DNA of 41,901 nt, taken from contig NZ_REBN01000159.1 in the NCBI RefSeq assembly GCF_007692705.1, positions 1 to 41,901 on the forward strand. The letters run 5' to 3'. The position numbers were made by a program, and so were the translations under genes. Below are positions 35,293 through 41,901 of this stretch, piece by piece; the first letter of the stretch is position 1, and every line of letters starts with the position of its first letter. This stretch comes from Mongoliibacter sp. GTDB taxonomy: Bacteria; Bacteroidota; Bacteroidia; Cytophagales; Cyclobacteriaceae. The notes below the pieces were generated by a model, which did not search any database, was not told where the DNA came from, and saw nothing but the letters and a program-made list of their open reading frames with translations.

Positions 35293-36330
35293 ATGAAAAA
35301 ATACCTTTTAATGTTTTGCTTAATGGGCTTGGTTTCCCTAGCCTATGGCTTTGACTCCCATGAATTTTCACAAAATCATGCACAGAACGACTCCATCATA
35401 GTGGAGTTTGGAAAATCAGGAAAGATCATCCTTGTCGTGGATAATAAGGAGGACTTCGAAAGACTCAAAAACATGAATGTCAACCAAATCATTCGGGAAT
35501 TGGATCTGGAAGTAGATGAAAAGACTGGAGAATTAGTAGTCGTAGAAGTACAGAGTAAAAAAGGAACCCGCGAAATCGTAAGGGTCAGAGAAGACGGTCC
35601 TGAAACAGAAGTCCATATAGGGGGCATTAAAATCTACGTGGATGAGTCTGGAAAAGACACCAAAGTCAAAGTGGAAACCGGCACAAGGAGAAAACTCGAT
35701 CCGCCTTTTAGAACTTACTTCAACTTGGACCTTGGAATAAACAATTACATAAATGCACAAGGCAATATGCCTGGAGGCAGTTCAGCACCTCCTGCCGTAA
35801 AAGGCTGGGGCAGCTGGAATGTGGGTCTCAACTGGATGGCAAGTCAGAGAATTTCCAAAGGATTCCATTGGGATCTTGGACTGGGTGTTCAGTGGTACAA
35901 CTTTAAGTTTGAAAATCGTGACTTCCAGGCAGTAAGAGGAGATGGAGATATTGATTTTATCCAAAGGACTGATGTCAATGGCTTCAAGAGTAAAATATCC
36001 GCTTCCTACCTGACCGCTATGAGTTTGTTCAAACTTGATTTTGGCCAAATGAACGATCAGGGAAAAAGAGGATTCAGAATCGCTGCAGGCCCTTATGCAG
36101 GCTACCGTCTTGGAGGTAGAAGTAAGTTTGTGTACAGAGACCTTGATGGAGGAGGGAGAAGAAAAGACTTCGAAACTGTGGGTTCTCACCTCAATAATTT
36201 CAGATATGGTATTAGAGGAGAACTTGGAGTAGGAAGAGTAAACTTCTTTACTACTTACGATCTCAATACACTCTTTAGAGCAGGTTCACAGTATGAACTC
36301 AATCCAATCGCCTTCGGAATCATTTTCTAA
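35293..36330 (+). CDS. Outer-membrane beta-barrel protein 1, with extra N-terminal domain
   Basis: This 345-residue protein has a signal peptide (MKKYLLMFCLMGLVSLAYG). A mixed alpha/beta domain follows at about 33-130 (SIIVEFGKSGKIILVVDNKE, LVVVEVQSKKGTREI, VHIGGIKIYVDESG). The C-terminal 205 residues form a beta barrel and are clearly related to the next gene: GWGSWNVGLN, WYNFKFENRDFQAVRG, KSKISASYL, GPYAGYRLGGRSKFVYRD, NNFRYGIRGELGVG and a final FGIIF with terminal Phe. The terminal aromatic is the usual barrel-insertion signal. Function is unknown. It is expressed with the sigma/anti-sigma pair, 23 bases downstream. Confidence 0.78.
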   Translation: MKKYLLMFCLMGLVSLAYGFDSHEFSQNHAQNDSIIVEFGKSGKIILVVDNKEDFERLKNMNVNQIIRELDLEVDEKTGELVVVEVQSKKGTREIVRVREDGPETEVHIGGIKIYVDESGKDTKVKVETGTRRKLDPPFRTYFNLDLGINNYINAQGNMPGGSSAPPAVKGWGSWNVGLNWMASQRISKGFHWDLGLGVQWYNFKFENRDFQAVRGDGDIDFIQRTDVNGFKSKISASYLTAMSLFKLDFGQMNDQGKRGFRIAAGPYAGYRLGGRSKFVYRDLDGGGRRKDFETVGSHLNNFRYGIRGELGVGRVNFFTTYDLNTLFRAGSQYELNPIAFGIIF

Positions 36331-36351
36331 CCAATTATTAAACTATTATAT

Positions 36352-37176
36352 ATGAAAAAGTATCTGATTTTTTCCCTTATCCTACTTTCAATATCATTCA
36401 GCGTTTGTGCGCAGACTGAAATAGAGGATAAAGAAAATGAAACAACACCAAAGCAATCTGTAACTGTTTGGTCTCTTTTCAATACAAAAATTGAAGTTAC
36501 GAGAAATGATGAGGGACGAAGGGTTTATGAAATCACTTCAAATTCCAAGGTCTACGAGGATGAAGAACTGGAAAAGTACATAAAAAGAGCCAATACCCAC
36601 AGTACGGATTTTCAAATCGACCTTGGGATCAATACCTGGATTGGAAGTGATGATGCTCCCGAAGTAAGGGCTTGGGGAAGTTGGAGCCCTGCTCTCAATT
36701 TCGATTATACTTATAGGGCTGGGAATAATTTCCGTCTCAAAAGTATGGTCGGCGTAAGTTGGTACAACTTTAAATTTGAGGACAGAAACCTTCAGGCTTT
36801 AAGAGGTGAAGAGGGTATTGTTTTCCAGGATTTCGCAGCAGGTGGTGGCACCAAATCCAAGATATCAGCTTCTTATCTCAACCTTGGATTGATCCCCACT
36901 TTTACCACAGGAAACGGTAAAATCAGAATAGGTGCAGGCCCCTACATTGGCACGCGCTTGGGTGGAAGAGGAAAGTTTGTATATAACAATGAAGAAGGTA
37001 GAAAAGTAAAGGAATTCCAACGTACAAACCTATACATCAATAACTTCCGATACGGTGCCAGGTTGGAATTAGGAGTAGCCAATGTGGATCTGTTTGTCAA
37101 TTACGACCTTAATGAAATGTTCCAAGCCAATAGAGGTCCACAAGTCAATACTTTAAGTTTCGGAATCATACTTTAA
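36352..37176 (+). CDS. Outer-membrane beta-barrel protein 2, paralog of the previous
   Basis: This 274-residue protein has a signal peptide (MKKYLIFSLILLSISFSVCAQ) and a shorter N-terminal region of about 75 residues. Its barrel shares with protein 1 the segments AWGSWSPALN, WYNFKFEDRNLQALRG, KSKISASYLNLG, GAGPYIGTRLGGRGKFVYN, NNFRYGARLELGV and FGIIL. The two therefore arose by tandem duplication, and the N-terminal part has since been replaced or lost in one of them. It is 21 bases after barrel 1 and 11 bases before the adhesin gene, so it is part of the same operon. Function is unknown. Confidence 0.78.
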   Translation: MKKYLIFSLILLSISFSVCAQTEIEDKENETTPKQSVTVWSLFNTKIEVTRNDEGRRVYEITSNSKVYEDEELEKYIKRANTHSTDFQIDLGINTWIGSDDAPEVRAWGSWSPALNFDYTYRAGNNFRLKSMVGVSWYNFKFEDRNLQALRGEEGIVFQDFAAGGGTKSKISASYLNLGLIPTFTTGNGKIRIGAGPYIGTRLGGRGKFVYNNEEGRKVKEFQRTNLYINNFRYGARLELGVANVDLFVNYDLNEMFQANRGPQVNTLSFGIIL

Positions 37177-37187
37177 ATTACAAAGAC

Positions 37188-38129
37188 ATGAAAAATTATT
37201 TTACAATACCCCTAAGCCTCTTTTTCATAGGCTTCATCATGCTGCCATTTGGTGCTTCCGCACAGATGAAAACACTTGTAGACATTAATAAGAACTACTC
37301 TGGTATCACTAAAATCGAAGTTACAGGCGGTGCCTTGGAAATAGCCTATGAAGGAAATCCAGCTTTGGAGGAAGTATCTGTAAATGCCTTTTTGGAATCC
37401 AATAACCATGAGCAGGATATCATCTTTGTAACTGTAGGAGATATCCTGAAAATTTCTCACAAAGTCAACAATTCTGGCTCTGGATGGAGAAATATGAAAA
37501 CCAAAGGCCATATCAAAATCAAAGGGCCTAAAGAAATGGACTTGGAAATGAGAGGCGGGTCAGGTAGTGTATTGGTAGACAATGTCAAATCAGAACTGAC
37601 TACCATACAGGTAGGCTCTGGAAGAATCACAGGGAAAAACATTTCCGGAGAGGTAGAAACCAAAGCGGGTTCCGGTAGCATTCAACTCCGCAATATCAAA
37701 GGAGATGTTTCGGGCAGCGTGGGTTCTGGAAGTGCGAAAATCGAAGATATCCTGGGCAATGTGAAATATTCATCGGGAAGCGGAGGCATCACTGCAACTA
37801 ATGTCCAAGGGCTTTTAAGTGTGAGTCTTTCTTCCGGAAACGCCAAATTAGAAAATATTGGAGAGCTTGGATCATTAAGGCTTACTTCAGGTAACTTAAA
37901 TGCCAACAATGCAGGACTTGGTCCTGATACCAGTATCAATGGTTCATCCGGCAATTTCAAGATTAAAACCCCTTCCGATCTTAGAGAATTTAATTTTCAC
38001 ATGAAAGCCACATCCGGAAATATCACAGTTGGCAATTCCAGAGGAGGTAGGTCACTGACTTTGGACAATGGAGCTCCCTACGATATCAAGGGAAGTGTAA
38101 CCTCGGGGAATATCTCAATAGAAAATTAA
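37188..38129 (+). CDS. DUF2807/DUF4097-type adhesin with regular 18-residue repeats
   Basis: This 313-residue secreted protein starts with a signal (LSLFFIGFIMLPFGASAQ). An N-terminal part reads SGITKIEVTGGALEIAYEGN. From about residue 124 there are repeats that each begin with GSG or SSG: a 19-residue unit at 124-142, then five exact 18-residue units at 143-160, 161-178, 179-196, 197-214 and 215-232, then looser TSGN/SSGN repeats to the end. This regular spacing fits a right-handed beta helix, as expected for the head-GIN/DUF2807 group. It is likely attached to the cell surface or a partner barrel. It is the last gene of the ECF operon. Confidence 0.82.
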   Translation: MKNYFTIPLSLFFIGFIMLPFGASAQMKTLVDINKNYSGITKIEVTGGALEIAYEGNPALEEVSVNAFLESNNHEQDIIFVTVGDILKISHKVNNSGSGWRNMKTKGHIKIKGPKEMDLEMRGGSGSVLVDNVKSELTTIQVGSGRITGKNISGEVETKAGSGSIQLRNIKGDVSGSVGSGSAKIEDILGNVKYSSGSGGITATNVQGLLSVSLSSGNAKLENIGELGSLRLTSGNLNANNAGLGPDTSINGSSGNFKIKTPSDLREFNFHMKATSGNITVGNSRGGRSLTLDNGAPYDIKGSVTSGNISIEN

Positions 38130-38151
38130 ATCAAAACATACTGCAATTATT

Positions 38152-38186
38152 AGGGCCCTTTGATAGCAAAGGGCTCTTGCTTTTTT
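38152..38186 (+). terminator. Terminator of the ECF operon
   Basis: An 11-base-pair stem (AGGGCCCTTTG with CAAAGGGCTCT, one G-U pair) with loop ATAG is followed, three bases later, by six T. It lies 22 bases after the adhesin stop. Confidence 0.93.
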
Positions 38187-38287
38187 CGCTGATCACCGAA
38201 ATCTTCCGCTCTTAGATTTTGACATCTCATATTGATAACATTTTCTTAGTTTATTGATTAATAGAAGAATAAACTACCGAAAAACCT

Positions 38288-39175
38288 ATGACACCTATCA
38301 AAAAAGAAAATCTCAAGCAGGAAATTTTTGATCTTTACGACCAGTATTGTCACAATAAGATTGACCGGAGAAGTTTTGTAAGCAAGCTTAGTGTTTTTGC
38401 AGTGGGTGGAATGACTGTATCAGCCCTCATGAATTACCTGATGCCAAATTATGCTGAAGCCAAAAGATTTGATCTTGATGATCCTAGGGTAAATGCAGAG
38501 TATCTGGAATATGACTCTCCAAAAGGAGCTGGAAAGATGAAGGGATTGCTCAGCAGGCCAAAGGGAAATAAAGCAAAACTTCCTGGAATCATTGTCGTGC
38601 ACGAAAACAGAGGACTCAATCCCTATATAGAAGATACTGCACATGAGGCAGCCACAGCAGGGTTTATTGCTTTTGCTCCTGATGCCTTGACGCCTTTTGG
38701 GGGGTATCCGGGTACTGATGATGAAGGAAGGGAAATGCAGGCAAAGCGAAACAGAGATGAAATACTAGAAGATTTTATTGCTGGCTATGAATTGCTTAAA
38801 AACCATCCCGAATGCAATGGAAAAGTGGGTGTGGTAGGCTTTTGTTTTGGTGCTTGGGTTTCAAATATGATGGCAGTTCGCTTACCAGACCTTGGGGCAT
38901 CAGCTCCTTTTTACGGGGGACAAGCCCCAGCTGATCAAGTTCCTAGTATCCAGGCACCTCTTCAGCTTCATTTTGCAGATTTAGATACTAGAGTAAATGC
39001 GGGGTGGCCTGAATATGAGGAAGCCTTAAAAGCAAATAATAAAACTTACGAAGCTTTTTTCTACCCAGAAGTCAATCATGGTTTTCACAACCACTCCACT
39101 CCACGCTACGATGAAGCTGCTGCTAAATTGGCTTGGGGCAGAACAATAGCCTTTTTTGAAACCCATCTCAAATAA
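38288..39175 (+). CDS. Dienelactone hydrolase family protein, Tat-type export signal
   Basis: This 295-residue alpha/beta hydrolase has the dienelactone hydrolase triad: Cys185 in VGFCFGAW, Asp232 in ADLDTRV and His263 in VNHGFH, with Glu105 in VHENRGLN as in the classic enzyme. The N-terminus has a twin-arginine motif DRRSFVSKL (27-28 Arg-Arg) followed by a hydrophobic stretch [15 protein letters not shown], so the enzyme is probably exported folded by Tat. The 26 residues before the Arg pair make this signal longer than usual. The true substrate may be an ester or lactone other than dienelactone. It is monocistronic after the ECF operon. Confidence 0.85.
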   Translation: MTPIKKENLKQEIFDLYDQYCHNKIDRRSFVSKLSVFAVGGMTVSALMNYLMPNYAEAKRFDLDDPRVNAEYLEYDSPKGAGKMKGLLSRPKGNKAKLPGIIVVHENRGLNPYIEDTAHEAATAGFIAFAPDALTPFGGYPGTDDEGREMQAKRNRDEILEDFIAGYELLKNHPECNGKVGVVGFCFGAWVSNMMAVRLPDLGASAPFYGGQAPADQVPSIQAPLQLHFADLDTRVNAGWPEYEEALKANNKTYEAFFYPEVNHGFHNHSTPRYDEAAAKLAWGRTIAFFETHLK

Positions 39176-39197
39176 AATTTTGAATTTAAAATCCTAT

Positions 39198-40073
39198 CTA
39201 ATCTTCCCCCGTAAAAGCATCAAATCCGTGGATCTTGAGATATTCTGTCAGTTTATCCGGTTGATCTCCATAAGCCGATAGGTCTAGGATTTCCACTCTC
39301 TTGAAGTCAATCGGATGACTTTCGCTCTGGAGAGAAATGTATCCCGAGTTCAATAATTTCCCATCGATTTTAACTTCGGGATCATAAGGATTTACATTTC
39401 CTCCACCAATCTGAGGCTTTTCATAACTCATTACAGACCTTCCTTCGAGTATATGATGCACAATCGAATCTCCTAAAACCATAAACTCTGCCGTCACCCA
39501 CCTATCTCCATGGTAGGTCCTGGAACTGGAATTGATACAATGCGGCTCAAAAAGCTCCCCATTGATCACCACGTGAGTTCCTGGTGTACAGAGGTTGCTT
39601 GTCGGTCTATCATTGACACCATCACCCCCCAGCATTTGCCCCTCCACCGAAATCGGGAAATCCTGATCCTTGAGCATGGTGTTGGGATCCTGACTATGCA
39701 ACATGGCGCCTGAATTTCTAAAAGCCCAGCCTTCTCCCCCAGCTGCCTGTTCCCCTACAAACCTATATTCTACTCTAAGCACATAATGAGAAAAAGGCTC
39801 CTTATAAAAAATGTGGCCGTACTGCTGATCAAAATCTTCATAACCATCATACCTGACTTTCATCATGCCTTCTTCTACCCTGAAGGTATTTTTAAAATTC
39901 TCTCCCAACTCATGTTTTGAAATCTTGATGATCCAATCATCCAAATCCTCTCCATTGAAAAGCTGTTTCCATTCAGGTGCTGGATCAACACTGGCACTTT
40001 CCTGAGCCTGCCGCTGTCCGCAGGAAGTCATGAGAAAAGAGAAAACCAAAAGGTATGTAAAGAGAATTTTCAT
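39198..40073 (-). CDS. DUF1080 (3-keto-disaccharide hydrolase-like) lipoprotein
   Basis: This 291-residue lipoprotein has a signal ending LMTSC (Cys18). The DUF1080 domain begins with WKQLFNGEDLDDWIIKISKH and continues with GMMKVRYDGYEDFDQQYGHI, FSHYVLRVEYRFVG, NSGAMLHSQDP and the closing GYISLQSESHPIDFKRVEIL. This is the jelly-roll fold found in glycoside-degrading gene sets of Bacteroidota, with some members acting on 3-keto-glycosides. The substrate here is not known. The gene lies downstream of the EEP phosphatase gene, with 103 bases between them. Confidence 0.88.
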   Translation of the reverse strand: MKILFTYLLVFSFLMTSCGQRQAQESASVDPAPEWKQLFNGEDLDDWIIKISKHELGENFKNTFRVEEGMMKVRYDGYEDFDQQYGHIFYKEPFSHYVLRVEYRFVGEQAAGGEGWAFRNSGAMLHSQDPNTMLKDQDFPISVEGQMLGGDGVNDRPTSNLCTPGTHVVINGELFEPHCINSSSRTYHGDRWVTAEFMVLGDSIVHHILEGRSVMSYEKPQIGGGNVNPYDPEVKIDGKLLNSGYISLQSESHPIDFKRVEILDLSAYGDQPDKLTEYLKIHGFDAFTGED

Positions 40074-40176
40074 AGTTTTTATGGGTTTTTGTTAAAATTT
40101 AAGAAAGTATAGAGATTAAAAAGAGTTTCGGTTTACGAAAACTCGCCTTTCATTCTCTATTAATCGATGTGATGCG

Positions 40177-40974
40177 TCACGGAATATTAACCTCCATGAC
40201 CAAAGGCAAATGATCTGAATAGTTGACAGATATGGTTTGGACTGAAAGTACCTCTATCCCGCTGTTTTTGGGTACCCAAAAGTAGTCAATCCTCATTTTG
40301 GGATTATCGCTGGAGTAAGTATTTTCCAAATTATCAACTTCCAAAGCAGCATCTCGGAAATTCTCTGCCATCAAGGCATAGCCTTCCTCGTCTGATTCAA
40401 AATTAAAATCTCCTGTGATGATTACGGGATAGTCTATGTTTTTGAAGTGATCTAGTATTGCCTTGACTTGAGCAGCCCTGTTGATAGGGTTTTCATGACA
40501 AAGATGAGTTCCTGCAAATGCCATGCGCTTCCCCTCAGCCAATTCCACATGCGCAATGGCCATACTTCTACCCTCTCCACCCTCGGGAACTGGCAAGCTT
40601 AAGGATTCAAAGCGGCCCTTTTTCTTGCTCAGAACTGCTTCTCCATAACCACCTTCACTGAAATCAATGGCCTTGGCGAAATGACCAAACATTCCCGTTT
40701 TCTCCGCCCATACATCTGTGAGGTCAAGTTTTTCCCCAGCAAATCCAGCCGTTCTCAATGTCATGCTATCTACTTCCTGCAAGGCAAGGAAATCAGGAGA
40801 GATTTCTCTGATCAGGTTTGCTATATCTTCTACATTAGGAGTGCCCGGCTTATACGGGTTTTCTCCATGATAAATATTATAAGACATCAGCTTGATTAAA
40901 TTATCCTGAGCAAAGAGCATTTGTGATTGAAATATGAGGAAATATAAAGTAGCTAAAGAGACTAAAATTTTCAT
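40177..40974 (-). CDS. Secreted endonuclease/exonuclease/phosphatase (EEP) family protein
   Basis: This 265-residue protein has a signal (ILVSLATLYFLIFQSQMLFA). Catalytic EEP motifs are present: MSYNIYHGEN, FLALQEVDS with the metal-binding Glu, GTHLCHENP, VIITGDFNFES with Asp-x-Asn, and YSDHLPLV with the catalytic His-Asp pair. The fold cleaves phosphodiesters in nucleic acids, sphingomyelin, inositol phosphates or similar compounds. A secreted version of this length is usually a phosphatase or nuclease of unknown substrate. It is divergent from the alpha-fucosidase gene. Confidence 0.87.
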   Translation of the reverse strand: MKILVSLATLYFLIFQSQMLFAQDNLIKLMSYNIYHGENPYKPGTPNVEDIANLIREISPDFLALQEVDSMTLRTAGFAGEKLDLTDVWAEKTGMFGHFAKAIDFSEGGYGEAVLSKKKGRFESLSLPVPEGGEGRSMAIAHVELAEGKRMAFAGTHLCHENPINRAAQVKAILDHFKNIDYPVIITGDFNFESDEEGYALMAENFRDAALEVDNLENTYSSDNPKMRIDYFWVPKNSGIEVLSVQTISVNYSDHLPLVMEVNIP

Positions 40975-41139
40975 TGGGCTTTGCTAATAATTCGTAAGGA
41001 CTGGTTTGAATTAATTTTAAACTAGGTAAAATTTAATGATTTATGGATATGTCTGAAAACAAAATCACGAAATAGGCTAATTTAATACCAAATAATTCTT
41101 ACCTGAGCACTTAGCTTTGTCTTGACAAACCCAAAATAG

Positions 41140-41901
41140 ATGAGAAAAATTTTCCCAACATTAATACTGATTTTCTTTTCAATCCATCAATTCGTATTCG
41201 CTCAAGAGCTGAGAACAGATTGGTGGACAGAAGCCCGCTTCGGGATGTTTATTCATTGGGGGCTTTATAGCGGAGCGGAAGGGATTTGGAAAGGTGAAAA
41301 ACACAGGCATTTTAATAATTATGCTGAATGGATAAAATATAGAAACCGAATTTCCAATGAGGAGTATGGCGATTTGGCAAAGCGATTTGTCTGGGATGAA
41401 ATCAATCCGGAAGAATGGGTGATACAGGCAAAAAAAGCTGGTATGCAATATATCACCATCACTGCGAAACACCATGATGGTTTTGCCTTATGGGACACCC
41501 AAATAGGAAATTACAGTTTCAAAAATTACGATCCCAAAAGCAGAGATATCCTCGCCGAATTGGCTGCTGCTTGTAAAAAGCATGATATGAAACTGGGCTT
41601 TTACTACTCCCATTGGGTAGATTGGGAACATCCCTATGGGTGGGACCATAACAGGGAGTTGACCGGAGACTTGACGGATGAGCAGTTTGATCAATATTGG
41701 CAGGAAAAAGTAATCCCTCAACTGAGAGAACTACTGACCAATTATGGGGATGTGGCTTTGCTGTGGTTTGACATGTGGATAGGACACGAAAAAACCATTG
41801 TGCAGGAAAAACAACTCAGGCAGGTCATTCGCTTAGTCCGTGAACTTCAACCCAATTGCCTGATCAATTCCCGCTTAGGTCTTCCTGTCAGTGATCCCGA
41901 T
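41140..41901 (+). CDS. Alpha-L-fucosidase GH29, cut by the window edge
   Basis: The gene is open from ATG at 41140 to the end of the window, giving the first 254 residues. The signal is IFPTLILIFFSIHQFVFAQ. The catalytic domain of GH29 follows directly: WWTEARFGMFIHWGLYSG, then KKAGMQYITITAKHHDGFAL, YDPKSRDILAELAAAC and MKLGFYYSHWVDWEHP. The likely nucleophile is Asp211 in ALLWFDMW. The enzyme removes terminal fucose from glycans in the periplasm or outside the cell. The C-terminal part lies beyond the window. Confidence 0.93.
   Translation, partial: MRKIFPTLILIFFSIHQFVFAQELRTDWWTEARFGMFIHWGLYSGAEGIWKGEKHRHFNNYAEWIKYRNRISNEEYGDLAKRFVWDEINPEEWVIQAKKAGMQYITITAKHHDGFALWDTQIGNYSFKNYDPKSRDILAELAAACKKHDMKLGFYYSHWVDWEHPYGWDHNRELTGDLTDEQFDQYWQEKVIPQLRELLTNYGDVALLWFDMWIGHEKTIVQEKQLRQVIRLVRELQPNCLINSRLGLPVSDPD

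Noticed and set aside
35782-36189. Minus-strand 135-residue open frame over barrel protein 1
   Set aside because: The plus-strand protein has a conserved paralog beside it, so the opposite frame is a shadow.
40168-40181. TGTGATGCGTCACG, like a CRP half-site pair
   Set aside because: The half-sites are 4 bases apart, not 6, and the site overlaps the end of the EEP gene rather than a promoter.
1-41901. CRISPR arrays, tRNA or rRNA genes and insertion sequences
   Set aside because: No spaced repeats of 25-40 bases, no tRNA-like cloverleaf sequences and no transposase motifs or terminal inverted repeats were seen.

Overview
The window looks like chromosomal DNA of a Bacteroidota bacterium, most likely of the Cytophagales/Cyclobacteriaceae type (Algoriphagus-like). 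This placement is inferred from gene content: DUF5916, DUF4394, DUF1080 and DUF2807/DUF4097 proteins, a CsbD-like small protein, WbqC and CtlX families. It is also supported by the moderate-to-low GC, the weak Shine-Dalgarno signals and TAnnTTTG-like promoter elements. I see no rRNA, tRNA, CRISPR, prophage or intact insertion sequence. Most of the window is ordinary core and envelope genes.  Left part (1-9.8 kb): three tandem copies of a small lipoprotein gene, the middle one broken by an in-frame amber stop. Then comes a minus-strand run: a ModF-like twin ABC ATPase, D-aminoacyl-tRNA deacylase, a TIP30-like NAD(P)-binding protein, a YkvA protein and a membrane protein. A lone A-type Fe-S carrier-like gene follows on the plus strand. 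The next minus-strand unit holds a membrane protein, a PaaE-type ferredoxin reductase and a DUF5916 outer-membrane protein.  Middle (9.9-28.7 kb): purB, a SulP transporter, CtlX-type amidino hydrolase with a secreted propeller-like protein, a CsbD-like peptide, a fatty acid desaturase, a secreted nucleoside hydrolase, clpC, WbqC, TsaC/YciO and a MutT-type Nudix enzyme. A plus-strand run mltG / thioesterase / BrkB-YihY / pta / ackA closes this part and provides cell-wall polymerisation control and the acetyl-CoA to acetate pathway.  Right part (28.7-41.9 kb): a GNAT protein, an NTF2-like secreted protein, a duplicated DUF4394 lipoprotein, a small HELGH metalloprotease and a GH3 adenylating enzyme. 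Next is a five-gene operon of ECF sigma factor, anti-sigma-like membrane protein, two paralogous outer-membrane barrels and a DUF2807/DUF4097 adhesin, ended by a strong hairpin terminator. A Tat-type dienelactone hydrolase, a DUF1080 lipoprotein, a secreted EEP phosphatase and a GH29 alpha-fucosidase that runs off the right edge complete the window.  The best candidate for an undescribed system is the ECF operon at 33.9-38.2 kb. It has an ECF-like promoter in front of its own sigma gene and encodes a set of cell-surface proteins with no assigned function.
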